A stretch of DNA of 64,000 nt from Schizochytrium sp. CCTCC M209059 (Eukaryota; Sar; Bigyra; Thraustochytrida; Thraustochytriidae), in assembly GCA_000818945.1 (NCBI GenBank), contig KN805400.1, positions 364,414-428,413 of the forward strand, given 5' to 3'. Numbering within the stretch: position 1 is the first letter of the stretch; each line of letters opens with the position of its first letter. Below the pieces are notes generated by a model. It ran no database searches, was not told the origin of the DNA, and worked only from the letters and a program-made list of their open reading frames with translations. The position numbers and the translations under genes are program-made. Positions 39,083 through 49,738 of this stretch are shown here, in pieces.

Positions 39083-40636
39083 ATGGCGGAGCTGCGGCGG
39101 GGAAGGACACGTCGCAGGCAGCGCGTAGATGTCCACCGTCGCGAAGATGGAGACGGGCAGCGGGACCCCGGCGAGGAGGACGACGGCGAGCAGGTCGAGG
39201 TGATAATGGACGCGGACCTCGGCGGGCCGTACGAGCACCTTGTGCTCGGCCACGAGGAAGAAGAAGAACAGCAGCAGCAACAGCAGCAGCGAGGTCAGCA
39301 TGAAGAAGATCAGGTCACGAGCGGCGTACAGCTGGCAGAAATCGCGCCCGCGCTAATGAATAAGGCTGTGACAACAGCCGACCCGCGAGTAAGACGAAAC
39401 AGCGGCACCGAGCCGGTTCGTGGCAGCTATGGTCGTGATCATAGCGAAAACAATCCCGCCAGTGATCTTTCTCTTGATGAAACGGAGAAACTGAGGAAAT
39501 TGAAAAAGAAAAGAAAGAAGGAAAAGAAGCAGAAGAAGAAAAAAAGCCAAAAGAAGAAGCAAGAGCCGAAGAGGATTAATCACTCGAACGGTTCCGAAGA
39601 GGACCAGGATACTGACGAGGATGATGAGGGTTCTACCCGTAAACGTGGGAGCCGACTTGGGTGCTGCGCGAGAATCATCCTTAGTCTTTCGGCGTTTCTC
39701 GTGGGCCTCATGTTCGTAGTGAGCCCCATTATCTTTGTCGCGGGCGTGCGCTCGGGGCAAGTTGACCGAAACCTTTTGGACAAGATGGGTGTAGCCTCGT
39801 TTCTGGAAGACGCGGGCATCCTGAAAAAACGCCCTATTGCCAAACCAAAGCTCGGATTCCTTGCTGGGATCTTTTCTTCTCCTGAAGCGTCCTTTGCAGA
39901 AGACGCATCTGCAACGCAAATCAAGAAGAACAACCAAGCTCCACGTAGGGCACAGCGTCACAGGCAAGATGGAGATGGTCTCGAGGCGACGAATGGAGGA
40001 CGTGACCCCGTTGCAGGCACACCAGAGGACGATGTTGGTGGTGACCCCAACGTACTTGCAGTGGCGCAAGACTGGCTTGTGAGCATGATTGAGCGTGTTC
40101 AAACAAATGTCAAGCACCACGCTCTGTCTGCATTTGCCTCAGAGGATGGAAGGAGTGACGCGGTTACAGAGAAGAATGAAGACCATCAGGCTTCTGCATC
40201 TAGCGCGTCAAGCGATATATTATTGGCGGAAGAAGATGCAGATGCAATAATTACCGTCGCGCAGGTCCAAGAGGAACTGGCTGCTCTTTGGAAGACACAA
40301 CAGGAAATGTTTGATGTCTTTCGAGACCAACTTTCTCAAGTGTCCATTGCAAATGTACTCTCGCAGCACCGTGCAGCGCCAGCCATGGATGATGATGAGG
40401 GGGACTTTGGATTCGAAGAGGATGCACGTTCGCGTCGCCATTCTCGCAAAAGTTCCGGGTCGCACGTAAAGGCACATACGTCTCATGAGGTGCGTACGGC
40501 AATCGAACGTCGACTCGCGGCGGAGGAAATGGGACGACTCAAGGTGCGGTCGTCTGGCCCTGTCCTTGGCGTGCGTGATATGCTCCGTGGCGAAGGTCTT
40601 CCCTATGACCCGCAGATTCCTTGGGCATCCATATAA
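39083..40636 (+). CDS. Single-pass membrane protein with charged low-complexity N terminus (517 aa)
   Basis: No known family recognised. The N-terminal about 190 residues are disordered and highly charged: an EEEEEQQQQQQQ tract at about 58-70, then a Lys-rich block (KKKRKKEKKQKKKKSQKKKQ) and an acidic stretch. One membrane segment follows at about 195-222 (IILSLSAFLVGLMFVVSPII), preceded by a Cys-Cys pair. The remaining 290 residues include a helical region (about 385-425) and a conserved-looking C-terminal motif ending PYDPQIPWASI. The topology is probably type II. Hydrophobic and charged blocks are consistent with a real gene, and the ATG at 39083 is the first of the frame. Confidence 0.78.
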   Translation: MAELRRGRTRRRQRVDVHRREDGDGQRDPGEEDDGEQVEVIMDADLGGPYEHLVLGHEEEEEQQQQQQQRGQHEEDQVTSGVQLAEIAPALMNKAVTTADPRVRRNSGTEPVRGSYGRDHSENNPASDLSLDETEKLRKLKKKRKKEKKQKKKKSQKKKQEPKRINHSNGSEEDQDTDEDDEGSTRKRGSRLGCCARIILSLSAFLVGLMFVVSPIIFVAGVRSGQVDRNLLDKMGVASFLEDAGILKKRPIAKPKLGFLAGIFSSPEASFAEDASATQIKKNNQAPRRAQRHRQDGDGLEATNGGRDPVAGTPEDDVGGDPNVLAVAQDWLVSMIERVQTNVKHHALSAFASEDGRSDAVTEKNEDHQASASSASSDILLAEEDADAIITVAQVQEELAALWKTQQEMFDVFRDQLSQVSIANVLSQHRAAPAMDDDEGDFGFEEDARSRRHSRKSSGSHVKAHTSHEVRTAIERRLAAEEMGRLKVRSSGPVLGVRDMLRGEGLPYDPQIPWASI

Positions 40637-41177
40637 GTACGTAGATAGGTAGACATAGGTTCCATATGGAGCACGACTTGTATTCAATTCAATTCAAGAA
40701 AGAAAGAAAGAAAGAAAGAAAGCTTGTGGCAATTTGTCTCCTTCAACGGGTATAGAAAGCTCATCATCGGCGCCGGCGTGGACAACTCTTCTCATCTTTT
40801 TCGGTTTTTTTATGTCATAGAATGGGGGCGATGAAAGGCGCCACAGCTCGCACGCCCTCAACAAGTCTTCCCCAAAGTCGATGGTGTTCGTAAAGAGTTC
40901 ACCGATTGCACTTCACCTTGCCGCGAGTTTTCCAGCTTTGTCGCTTTGCATTTTGGCACAGACGACCTAGATCACGTGCACAACGCAGCGCAGCGCACAA
41001 TGGCAATGGCAATGCCCAATGGCAACGCAAGTAAGAAAAAAACGAAAAAAAAAACGTGCAAGCTGGCAGACGAGTTTCGCGAACGCAAGCGCCGCGCAAA
41101 CTCTATTTCGGGAGCGAGAAGGGACGGCGCGCGAAGCGAAGGCGCTCGGCAAAGCGGAGCGGGGGGGAGAGAGCAAG
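40637..41177. other. Intergenic region with (AAAG)n repeat
   Basis: An (AAAG)n tract lies at about 40697-40722. The rest is the 3' flank of the membrane protein and the leader of NUDC; the NUDC frame is open upstream to 41019 but that part looks like leader. Confidence 0.6.
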
Positions 41178-42257
41178 ATGGCGTCGGAGGAGCAGTTTGA
41201 TGGCATGCTGCTGGGCCTCGCGCAGCAGGTGAGCCACACGCGCGGGCCGGGCATTGACCCGTTGCTGGATGTGATGCTGGGCTTTCTGCGGCGCAAGACG
41301 GACTTCTTTACGGGCGCGCCGCCCGAGCAGATCAAGGCCGCCATGAATCGCGCCGTGGAGACGCAAATCCAAAAGGCGCAGCACGCCAAGGCTAAGCAGG
41401 AAGAGGCCAAGGCCAAGGCCGAGGCGCTCCGAAAGAAGCGCCAACAGGAAAAGGCCGTCGCCGCAGCAGCAGCCGCGGTCTCCCCGAAGAACGCCATCAA
41501 GGCACGCACAGCGTCCGGAAAAGAGTCCGAGGTAGAAATTGAAATGATTGACGACGACGACAACAACAACAACAAGAGCAGCAGCAACACCAACGGCGCC
41601 TCTGGGGCCTCTGCTTCGGCACAGCCCAAGCTACAAAAGGTGCAAGAAATTGACGTTAGCGACTCCGGCAAGGGTAGCAGCGCGAACGATGACGATGACG
41701 AGGAGGAGGACGAGGAGGACAAGGGCAAGATTAAGCCGAACCGGGGCAACGGCGCGGATCTCGAAAAATACAGCTGGACCCAGACACTGAGCGAGGTCAA
41801 CGTGACCATCCCAGTACCTGCGGGCATCAAAAGTCGCGATGTGATCTGCAACTTTGGCAAGAAACGCCTCAAGGTCGGCCTTCGCAACCAGGAGCCTATT
41901 ATTGATGGCGAGCTCTGCGAAACCATCAAGACGGATGATGCCACCTGGACACTCGAGGACGGCGACCAAGGGCAGCGCCTGCTGGTGGTATACTTTGAGA
42001 AGACCAACAACATGGGCTGGTGGAACTGTGTGGTCAACGGCGAGCCGCTCATCAACACGAAAAAGGTCGAGCCGGAAAACTCGAAACTCTCTGATCTCGA
42101 TGGCGAGACCCGCAAGACTGTGGAAAAGATGATGTTCGACCAGCGCCAGAAACAGATGGGTCTTCCCACCTCAGACGAGCAGCAAAAGCAAGACATGCTC
42201 GCCAACTTTGCCAAAATGCACCCCGAGCTCGATCTAAGCAATGCCAAGATTAACTAA
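41178..42257 (+). CDS. NUDC: NudC nuclear distribution protein (359 aa)
   Basis: The start is taken at ATG 41178 (MASEEQFDGMLLGLAQQ), which aligns with the start of NudC proteins. An upstream in-frame ATG (41019) would add 53 basic residues unlike the family. The N-terminal dimerisation region is at about 5-60, including the typical 'GxFLRRKTDFFTG'-like segment. An Ala/Lys coiled-coil lies at about 60-100 and an acidic linker at 110-190. The CS/p23 domain spans about 197-285 (YSWTQTLSEVNVTIPVPAGI, then DDATWTLEDGD and NNMGWWNCVVNGEP). The C terminus is the conserved 'MMFDQRQKQMGLPTSDE...FAKMHPELDLSNAKIN'. NudC is an Hsp90 co-chaperone that stabilises LIS1 and dynein. Size and ends match the human protein (331 aa). 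Confidence 0.95.
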   Translation: MASEEQFDGMLLGLAQQVSHTRGPGIDPLLDVMLGFLRRKTDFFTGAPPEQIKAAMNRAVETQIQKAQHAKAKQEEAKAKAEALRKKRQQEKAVAAAAAAVSPKNAIKARTASGKESEVEIEMIDDDDNNNNKSSSNTNGASGASASAQPKLQKVQEIDVSDSGKGSSANDDDDEEEDEEDKGKIKPNRGNGADLEKYSWTQTLSEVNVTIPVPAGIKSRDVICNFGKKRLKVGLRNQEPIIDGELCETIKTDDATWTLEDGDQGQRLLVVYFEKTNNMGWWNCVVNGEPLINTKKVEPENSKLSDLDGETRKTVEKMMFDQRQKQMGLPTSDEQQKQDMLANFAKMHPELDLSNAKIN

Positions 42258-42510
42258 GCCTTTGATTTTCCTTTCAGATCACATTAAAGGCATACAACAC
42301 TACTCCTTACCTGTCAACCCATTCAAATTAAATTCTTGTTGTTGTTGTAAATGTTGTTGTTGTTGTTGCAAGCATTGTGCTCCACGCAGCAGCGTTGCTC
42401 GAAAGAGGAAAAGAAATGGAAACAAAGATGACGAAAGATACAATGATGACTGACCAAGCTGCCTGCCTGCCTGCCTATTCCACACACTCAATCTCAACAG
42501 AGCCAGGATC

Positions 42511-43922
42511 TCAGCTCGCTGGACGCTCGCTAGCTTTAAGAGCCAAGGATAAGGTTCCTGTTGGTTCCTTTGCAGGAACACTTGGTTCAATGATCTGACC
42601 GCTAGCCTCGAACTGCCGGCCATCTATCCACGCACTGCCTGCAAGACGACCACGCTCATCAAGGCTGAACCTGTAAAAAGAAATGTCCACATTCATGCGC
42701 TCGAGGTGCACGATGAGCGTCCGTGTCGAGCGCGCGTCCGCCAAGGATGTGCAACCTGGTAACGATACCTGAAGCACTGTGCCTCTTGTCTGGGAGATCA
42801 GTGGGTGTGCCGAAGCCGGGCGCCACGGGAGGTCAATGAGGGCCGTTCCGACCGCATCACCATTCTTGCCCTCACCAAGGCAGTCCAAGATGTCCTCGTC
42901 GAGATCAGACTCATCGCTACTGATCGCATCCGAGCTGTTGAGGGCTTCTTCGACGGCAAACATCTCCATGGACATTTGCCGGCGCTTGGCAATCGCGGGA
43001 GGATGACTGGAATCTTGCAATGGCTGCCTGGCTTCGACCATGGTCTCCGACATATCCGATTGGCCCTCCTTCATGGGTGATGTATGGGGTCCCAGGACCG
43101 GGTGCCGAGTGGGAAGTCTCTGCGGCATGCTCGTATCCATAGACGCGGGGCCGCTTTGCGCCCGATAGAGGACTGTCCGAGACGCGCCAGCTCGCCGGCC
43201 GCTTGTATCCGCCATTTGCTTTTGGGAAAAGGCTCCTCCCGTTGCGTTCATGACAAAGCTCAGGAACTCAGGCGAGCATCGCACCGAGGGTGTTGCCGCG
43301 AGTTCTTGAAGGTACGCGTTGAGAAGATTTCCCTTGGACATGACATACTCCGGGTCAAAGGAGCGTCGCGAAAAGAGCTTGAAACGACGTGAAATATCTG
43401 GTAGTGCAGGAAGCTTGAGTCCAGGAAAGCGTCGGCGCAACAGAGCGTCTAGTTCCTTGAATTCGGTGTACCGTCTCGAAAACCCTTCAATGTGCATGGT
43501 GCATTCGATATTGTATTCGACGTGGCGATCTTGAGGGCGATCTTGCTCATTAATGTCTGCGCCGGCTACTCCGGCGCGCAAAGAGGTGTTTCGAGACTGC
43601 GAAGCTTCGCGCATAATGCGACCCAGTTTTTGGTGAAGCCATAGTTCCTCGGCCTCGGCTTGCGATCTCACGCGAGATCGCCTTGCTGCGGATCGATCGC
43701 GTGCGTTAGCGAGGCTCTCGAGCTCCAGGCCGTGGACATTTGCTGAAGCTCTTCTTGCCGCCAGACTATCCCCCTGCGCCGCGAAGCGTATTTGGCCTGC
43801 CAAGGCTGTCGCACGGCGTCGACGGTCCTCTGCACCGGCGAGACCACTACCACTTGTGCTGGTGCTGGTGCTGGTGGCGGTGGCGCTTTGTCGTCGGCGC
43901 TGGTAGTCACCAGCTGGATAAC

Positions 43923-43968
<46 letters not shown>

Positions 43969-43993
43969 TTGTTGTTGTTGTTGTTGTTGTTGT

Positions 43994-44049
<56 letters not shown>

Positions 44050-44139
44050 ATGCTGCTGCTGATGTTGTTCGTGAGCGTGCGAAGGTGACGCACGCCCGCC
44101 GCGGCGCAGCAGCGATTCCGTCGCGTGAGCGTGCAGCAT
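42511..44139 (-). CDS. PX-domain phosphoinositide-binding protein with poly-Gln (542 aa)
   Basis: The frame opens upstream at a TTG. I start at ATG 44139 (MLHAHATESLLRR), just before a Gln tract of about 45 residues (positions about 25-72). A PX domain covers about 193-300, with the hallmark 'FSRRYTEFKELDALLRRRFPGLKLPALP' (basic patch, then Pro-rich loop) followed by 'LNAYLQELAATPSVRCSPEFLSFV'. The C-terminal 240 residues are largely disordered with an acidic patch (SSDESDLDEDILDC) and end in a short beta-rich segment. PX domains bind PtdIns3P on endosomes, so a sorting-nexin-like role is likely. No BAR domain is seen. Confidence 0.87.
43923..44063. repeat. CTG/TTG codon repeat encoding poly-Gln in the PX gene
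   Basis: Mixed CTG and TTG triplets on the plus strand read as CAG/CAA codons. At about 140 bp it is the longest triplet repeat in the window. Confidence 0.95.
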
Positions 44140-44989
44140 CCTGAGCGCCGCGATCCTGAGATCAAGTTCTGTCCAAAAACGCTTTCTTTCTCTCCAACTT
44201 TTTCTTTTTCTCCAACTTTTTCTTTTTTCTCCAACTTTTTCTTTTTCTTTGTTCCCGTTCAATTGCATGTGCTTATAATTCTTTGAGAAAAAGATTGAAA
44301 CTTTGGTGTTGAGGAAAAAAACGAGGTAAATCATTCGATGGACTTCCGCGCAGGTAGGTATACGTAGTAGGCCAAGAATCGAGAAAGGGAAGAAGAATGG
44401 GAGCTTCCCAGTCAATCCACAGCTCAACAGTTCATTTGGTCTCGGCAATTCTTTGAATCAGGAAAGAAATGAATGACAAGCAAGAGGCCTAGCTCTTCCC
44501 TAAAACGGGGAAAATAGCGGATACTTTTGACAAGAGCGGATGACAATGGCAAGAGCTCATCTTGTTTTTCGCTCCAACGAATCGTGTTACATTTAAATGA
44601 CTGACTAACGGTCTCTCTCTGTAGCAAAAACTCGCAAATTCGAACAGTGACAGAACGAAGAGTTTTGTGATGAAGACTTCCTCTTCTCGAAAAAGCCCCT
44701 TTGGGACAAAGTGCCTGTAGAATGACTGCAAAATGACTTGACTGACAGGAGATCTGAATTCGATTGAGTATTATTTGGATTTGACAGCTGGGATGCAGTT
44801 GCCCGGCACAGTAAGCACCGTGAACCACGTACCCAGCGGGGTTTCTTGCGTCGCCAAAACTCGGCGACCGATATCACGAATGGGACATACACACACATAC
44901 ACACGCAATAGCAAATGTTGCGTGGTAGAATCTAGTCACACATACATGTTTGCTTGTTCGTCCCAGCAAAACAAGAGCAAACCTTGCGC
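44140..44989. other. Intergenic region with CTCCAACTTTTTCTTTTT tandem repeat
   Basis: Three to four copies of a roughly 19-bp pyrimidine-rich unit lie at about 44185-44250, in the 5' leader of the PX gene. The rest, up to the end of the FPGS gene, shows no gene. Confidence 0.6.
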
Positions 44990-46405
44990 TCAGATGGCCT
45001 TGTGCGCGAGAGGGTCGACAGGAAAGTCCATGCCGAGATGGTGGCGCACCTCCGTCATCATGAAAATGGTGCCACAAACAATGGTGACCGAGGGCTGGCC
45101 CGAGGCAGCAGCCTTGTGATCCGCCAAAACGAGAGCCTCCTCGACGGAGCCAGCGGCCGACACCATGGACGAGGCGTCAATCCCGACCTGGCTGAGCGCC
45201 GCGCCAATGTTGGACTGAATGGTCTGGGAAGACTGCGCGCGAGACGTCGCAGCCTGCGTGCAGATAATGTCCGAAAAGTGGCCCGAGGCCGCAGCAATGG
45301 TTTCGCCGCATCCCTCGAGGTCCTTGTCCGAGGAAAGTGCAAGAACGAGCTGAATGCGCACGTTCTCGTGCGGGGCGGCGCCCACGGCGGCGTGGAGCTC
45401 GGGGACGCGTGAATCGAGCGAGGAAAAAAGCTTCTTGAGCGCAGGGGCGTTGTGACCGGCGTCCAGAACGTAGACGGAGCCCGGGCGATGCGGGATGATC
45501 TCGAAGCGGCAAGGAGGACGCTGGCGCAGAGCGCGGGCAACGGCATCCGTCGAGGTGTCGCGGCCGAGGATCTCGAGCGCGGCGCGGGCCATGGCCACGT
45601 TCTCGACATCGTAGTCGCCATCGAGTGGCTGGGGCGCAAGCACGTGGAGCGGTGCCTGACGCGAGCTGCAGATCTCCTCCACGGGACCGAGCGGCACGTT
45701 GGGCCCAACAAGCATGGGGCGGTGCGGCTTGGCGATGCTTGCCTTTTCAAAGGCAATCGCCTCGAGGGTGTCCCCGAGCACGCGCGTGTGCTCGAGGCCA
45801 ATGTTGGTGACGACCGTCAACGCCGGGGCGTTGATAATGTTGGTCGAGTCAAGGCGACCTCCAAGTCCGGTCTCAAGGACGACCATGTCAGTGCCGTTGG
45901 AGGCAAAGTAGTGCATGGCGAGCGCCGTGACGTACTCGAAAAAGGTGGCGTGAATGTTGGCCGCCTCTGCCCGTTCGATAATGAACGAGAGGTGTTTAAC
46001 GACATCCTCTTCGGAGATGAGCTCGCCGTCAATGCGCACGCGCTCGCGAAAGGACGAGACATGGGGCGAAACGAAGAGGCCGGTTCTCGATCCCGTGGCG
46101 CGCAGCGCCTCTGCCAGCTTCCAGCACACGGATCCCTTTCCGTTCGTCCCTGCGACGTGCACGACGTTGAGCGCGCCGGCGGGGTCTCCGATGGCCGCGT
46201 TCAGGTCGCGGATGTTCTGCAGGCCCTGCTTGACGTGCATGCGCTCGTTCACCGTGTAGATCTCCTCGAGCACGCCCGCGTACGTGTCAATGCGCCGCGG
46301 GATGCCCTCCGACAGGAACGGGATCCCCGCCTGCGTCGACTGGCCCCTCCACGCGCTGCTCTCGCGCCCGCGCAGCAGCCCCGCCAGCGCCCGTGCGCGC
46401 CGCAT
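44990..46405 (-). CDS. Folylpolyglutamate synthase / dihydrofolate synthase (471 aa)
   Basis: A Mur-ligase-superfamily enzyme that adds glutamate to folates (or to dihydropteroate) using ATP. Motifs: P-loop VVHVAGTNGKGSV (residues about 82-94); 'GLFVSPHVSSFRERVRI' folate-site segment; 'ETGLGGRLDSTN'; 'NIGLEHTRVLGDTLEAIAFEKASI'; and 'VLDAGHNAPALKKLF' in the C-terminal domain. The N terminus (MRRARALAGLLRGRESSAWR) is Arg- and Ala-rich without acidic residues before position 15, so mitochondrial targeting is likely. The 471-aa length is close to bacterial FolC plus a transit peptide. Sequence alone does not separate FPGS from a bifunctional FolC-type enzyme. Confidence 0.92.
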   Translation of the reverse strand: MRRARALAGLLRGRESSAWRGQSTQAGIPFLSEGIPRRIDTYAGVLEEIYTVNERMHVKQGLQNIRDLNAAIGDPAGALNVVHVAGTNGKGSVCWKLAEALRATGSRTGLFVSPHVSSFRERVRIDGELISEEDVVKHLSFIIERAEAANIHATFFEYVTALAMHYFASNGTDMVVLETGLGGRLDSTNIINAPALTVVTNIGLEHTRVLGDTLEAIAFEKASIAKPHRPMLVGPNVPLGPVEEICSSRQAPLHVLAPQPLDGDYDVENVAMARAALEILGRDTSTDAVARALRQRPPCRFEIIPHRPGSVYVLDAGHNAPALKKLFSSLDSRVPELHAAVGAAPHENVRIQLVLALSSDKDLEGCGETIAAASGHFSDIICTQAATSRAQSSQTIQSNIGAALSQVGIDASSMVSAAGSVEEALVLADHKAAASGQPSVTIVCGTIFMMTEVRHHLGMDFPVDPLAHKAI

Positions 46406-47777
46406 CCTGCCTCTCCTCCGCGGCCTGCGCGCCCTCCCCGCTGCCCCTGCGCCGCGCCGTGCTCTCCTCCTCCCGGCCTCCTCGTTGCCGTTCTGCTGCG
46501 CCTCCTCGCGCGCCTCCTCCGCCTCTTCTCGTCCTGGCGCCGCGCTCGACGTCGTCGTCCTCGCCCTCCTCGGCGCCGCTCCCGCCCGCGGCGCCTCCCT
46601 TCCCTCTCCGCGCTTCCGCCGCGCTTTGCCCCACTTGCGCCCGCGCTTTAGTCCACTTGCGCGCGCCTTGCCGCACTTGCCGCCGGCCCTCAGCGAGTGA
46701 GTGAGTGAGTGAGTGAGTGAGTGGGCTAGCCTTTCTTTTTTTCTTCTTCTTTTTTGCTTTCTTGCTTTCTTGCTTTCTTGCTCTCTTGCTTTCTATCTTG
46801 CTTTCTTGCTCTCTTGCATTCTTGCTTTCTTGCTTACTGGCTTGCTTTCTTGCTTTTTATCTTGCATTCAAGCTCTCTTGCTTTCCGTCTTGCTTTCTGG
46901 CTTGCTTTCTTGCTCTCTTGCATTCTTACTTTCTTGCCTTCTTTCTAAACTTTCCCGGCAGTGGTCGCTGGACGTGCCAGTCGCGCATGCGACGATTCTT
47001 CACGCACAACCACCCGCACCGGCCAGCCAGCGAGCAAGTCTCCGCACCGCGTCTGTGCTGCGACTTCACAGCAGCCATTCGCTCCTCCACAGCGACGTTC
47101 ACATTGATTGTCTGTGCGTGTATTGTACCGCCGGCTTTGTTCCCATCGTCGCGATGCTAGCGAGCAAGACGCTCGTCTTTCCTCCACGCGCGTGCTCGCC
47201 TGCTTCCTTCCTTTCTTCCCAGGCCCACCTTCGTCTCTTCTCTTCGCCGACCGCCTGCTTCCCGCGCCTCGTCGCACGGGCGAGAACCGACTTCACTGCG
47301 CCGCTGTGGTCGCCGCCGGGACTACTGGGAGAGAGCTCTTCAGCGTTCCGCCCCGTGCTCCGGGGCGAAAAAGCAGGGTCGTGCGTTCCGCCCCGTGCGA
47401 TGACGGGAGCGATTAGGGCGTTCCCGCCAACGGATACGCGAAGGGTGTGCGCAGACGGGAACGGGGCGGGCAGGCGAGGACGTGTGTGCTTGCAGTGAGG
47501 AGCTGAGAGGGGAGAGAGGAAAAGTTGAGAGCGCCTGCAAGCGGCTTCGCTGGCCTGACGTGCTAGGCTGCGGTGCGGGGCGCTGCGCTGCTCGGCGGTG
47601 CTTGGGGACGTGTAATTCGCTGCCTTGGTCTAGATTCGCCTTGGCGTACGTGCGTGCGTGCGTGCACTTGTTTGTTTCGCGCGCACATCGCGCTGCGCTG
47701 CGAAGCGTAGGCGTTGCTTGCGCGCGGCGATCGCTCCGCGGGCAAAAGGGAAAGGAGAAAAAAAGGAAAAAGACACA
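46406..47777. other. Divergent intergenic region with GAGT and CTTGCTTT repeats
   Basis: The region lies between the starts of the FPGS (-) and CCDC113 (+) genes. It contains (GAGT)n at about 46692-46721 and a long degenerate CTTGCTTT/CTTGCTCT array at about 46747-46940. The array keeps all frames open and would encode only a Leu/Phe/Ala/Ser pseudo-hydrophobic product. A GCGTTCCGCCCCGTGC direct repeat lies at about 47342 and 47384. No true gene is supported. Confidence 0.6.
46747..46940. repeat. Degenerate (CTTGCTTT/CTTGCTCT)n minisatellite
   Basis: About 190 bp of 4- and 8-mer units based on CTTG and CTTT. It is the origin of spurious long hydrophobic frames. Confidence 0.9.
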
Positions 47778-48815
47778 ATGCACGGGCGCAGCGGCGCGGC
47801 CTCATCGACGGCCGAGCGCGAGCTGGAGGAGATCCTGCGCGAGAACAAAAAGCTACAGCAGGAAAATGAACTCTTGGAGGCGCACAAGTCCAGACTTGAG
47901 GCCGAAATGCCGCAGAACGCAGCAGAGTCCTCCGCGGGTAAGCGACGCCGCGCGCGAGGACGCAGCGCGCTGACGCTCGATGAAAAGCTCGGCATCGCCA
48001 ATGCAGAGTTCGAAGTGGTGCAGAAGCGCATCGAAGACACCAAGCTCAACTCGGAGAAACTTATCGACTCGCTTCGAGCAGTGCTCGAGGAAACGGACCT
48101 GCGCATCGGAGACCTCAAGAAGGAAGCCTACGAGTTTAAGCGCGATATCGTTGTAGGCGCCGAGAACTTTCGTACAGGCAAGACCGTGGCCGAAAAAGTT
48201 GTCAAGTACATGGAGGAAAAACTCAAACAAAAGGATGCTGTGATCGAAAAGCTCCGGCTCAAAAATGTCACCCTCAAGGGTCTCATCCAAAAGGTGGAAA
48301 CTCAGCTCAAGCAAAAGGAAGAAATGAGCGACGTGCTGCACTACATTGACTTTCACCAGCTTCAGATTGAAAACAAACAATACATTGCCAAAATCGAGGA
48401 GCGTAACCAGGATCTCCTCAAGCTCAAACGAACCACTGGCAACACGGTGCAAGTGCTCAACAACCTGAAAAAGAAGCTCAACACCATTCTCACAGAGACA
48501 GAATGGCTACGAAAGGAAATCCAGGGACGAAAGGACCTTCTCGAGAAGATTCGCGTGGATATCAACAAGGTCGGCGTTGAAATCGTCAAGGAGGAGCGCC
48601 TGAACCGTAAATTGTCTGAGTCCGACGAGAGCGGCGCGGACATGCCGCATGTGCGAGATTACATTGGCCAAAAGGCCGAAATGTACGAGCTCCGCGCCAT
48701 GCTCAAAGACTGGACCCGCAAGGTCGAAATTGCTGCCATTTCCGCAGGAGGCAGGTCTCGCATCAAGTCTGGCCCAAGCCCTACGCACGCCGATCAGCAT
48801 CTTTCAGCGCACTAG
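47778..48815 (+). CDS. CCDC113: CCDC113/CFAP263 homolog, ciliary coiled-coil protein (345 aa)
   Basis: The start is at ATG 47778 (MHGRSGAASS); upstream in-frame sequence is basic leader. The protein is almost all coiled-coil. The DUF4201 domain covers about 187-335 with the family core 'IDFHQLQIENKQYIAKIEERN', 'NTVQVLNNLKKKL', 'LRKEIQGRKDLLEKI' and the terminal 'VRDYIGQKAEMYELRAMLKDWTRKVEIAAIS'. In animals CCDC113 works with CCDC96 near the base of radial spoke 3 and the nexin-dynein regulatory complex of motile cilia. CCDC96 shares the domain. The 'VRDYI..KAE...L...L..W.RKVEIA' end favours CCDC113. Its presence implies a motile flagellate stage. Confidence 0.9.
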   Translation: MHGRSGAASSTAERELEEILRENKKLQQENELLEAHKSRLEAEMPQNAAESSAGKRRRARGRSALTLDEKLGIANAEFEVVQKRIEDTKLNSEKLIDSLRAVLEETDLRIGDLKKEAYEFKRDIVVGAENFRTGKTVAEKVVKYMEEKLKQKDAVIEKLRLKNVTLKGLIQKVETQLKQKEEMSDVLHYIDFHQLQIENKQYIAKIEERNQDLLKLKRTTGNTVQVLNNLKKKLNTILTETEWLRKEIQGRKDLLEKIRVDINKVGVEIVKEERLNRKLSESDESGADMPHVRDYIGQKAEMYELRAMLKDWTRKVEIAAISAGGRSRIKSGPSPTHADQHLSAH

Positions 48816-49135
48816 CAATCTTTTTCTTTGTACGTTATCTCGGCATTTTGCAGACTCAAAATAAGCTACGGGTCGCACTATTCTTTGCATCTCGTTTTTT
48901 GTTTTGCTTTTTCCCTTGGCCCTCTCCATTTTCTTTGTTTTTCTTTCGCGTTGAGGCTACGTTACATGATTGTACTTTGCTCATACACATACAGAGCTTG
49001 AGGTTTCTCCAAGCAAGAAGAACGAGCAGAGAATCTCGACCGTAACGAAGGACTTGACACTCTTCCATTTCTCATGGAACAAGGCGCACATTGAACGTCG
49101 ACGTTCACAAATTCAGTCATGAAAAATGTCATTCG
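48816..49135. other. Convergent intergenic region, nothing recognised
   Basis: These are the 3' flanks of CCDC113 (+) and the TM/coiled-coil gene (-). The sequence is T-rich and no gene is seen. Confidence 0.6.
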
Positions 49136-49738
49136 TTATACAACCTTGTTAAGCTGCAGACGGGGCACTGGATGTACACCAGACTGACGGCGGGACGTCA
49201 CAAAATGGTCAGCCGCGATGCGCCACTCCGCGTCCTCTCCCGAGGCCAAGGTGTGACTCAATGTTGGGGCTCCGTTGACAGAAGTATTCCAGTCTGCCCC
49301 AAAGAGCTCGCTTCCACGCGTGTCAATAAGCCTTCGCAGAGCGTCCTGATCTGCACCTCCGACAGCAAGGTCTCTTCGCGTTCGCTGGAGGCCAATTTCG
49401 AGCTCCCTGACGTCGCGCTCGAGCTTTTCCATTTGTGCGAGATCCTTTCCATGCACCTTTTCAAGCTTTTGGATTCTGCGCACCGTCGCGGCTTCCAAAT
49501 AGTTGATAACGTTGAACTTGTGCTCAATGTCGCTGTCCTCCACTTGCTCAATCATCACAGGGTCGTATCCGTGGTCATTGTACTTGGCTGCACCGCGTCG
49601 CCTTCGCTTATTGCTGAGCCAAGGTTTGTTTGCTTGCGAGCGCCGCTTCCCTCCGTAGACAATTACTGCAAAGACGAGAGCAAAAATGACAATGGCCCAG
49701 ACGATACCCGCGTCCAGGCTGCTTAGACCGCGGGCCAT
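49136..49738 (-). CDS. Single-pass membrane protein with coiled-coil (200 aa)
   Basis: Family not recognised. An N-terminal membrane anchor spans about residues 9-28 (AGIVWAIVIFALVFAVIVYG). A strongly basic segment follows (KRRSQANKPWLSNKRRRRG), then a coiled-coil at about 78-125. The C terminus is about 75 residues of mixed sequence ending LQLNKVV. The positive-inside rule places the bulk of the protein in the cytosol. It is divergent from ARL6, whose start is 370 bp away. The ATG at 49738 is in a good context (GGCCATGGCCCG on the complementary strand). Confidence 0.75.
   Translation of the reverse strand: MARGLSSLDAGIVWAIVIFALVFAVIVYGGKRRSQANKPWLSNKRRRRGAAKYNDHGYDPVMIEQVEDSDIEHKFNVINYLEAATVRRIQKLEKVHGKDLAQMEKLERDVRELEIGLQRTRRDLAVGGADQDALRRLIDTRGSELFGADWNTSVNGAPTLSHTLASGEDAEWRIAADHFVTSRRQSGVHPVPRLQLNKVV

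Noticed and set aside
45452..46651. 399-aa plus-strand frame antisense to FPGS
   Set aside because: Shadow of a GC-rich coding strand. The minus-strand product has full Mur-ligase motifs.
46713..47498. 261-aa hydrophobic plus-strand frame
   Set aside because: It derives from a CTTG/CTTT repeat array and encodes only repetitive Leu/Phe/Ala/Ser sequence. It has no homologous domain.
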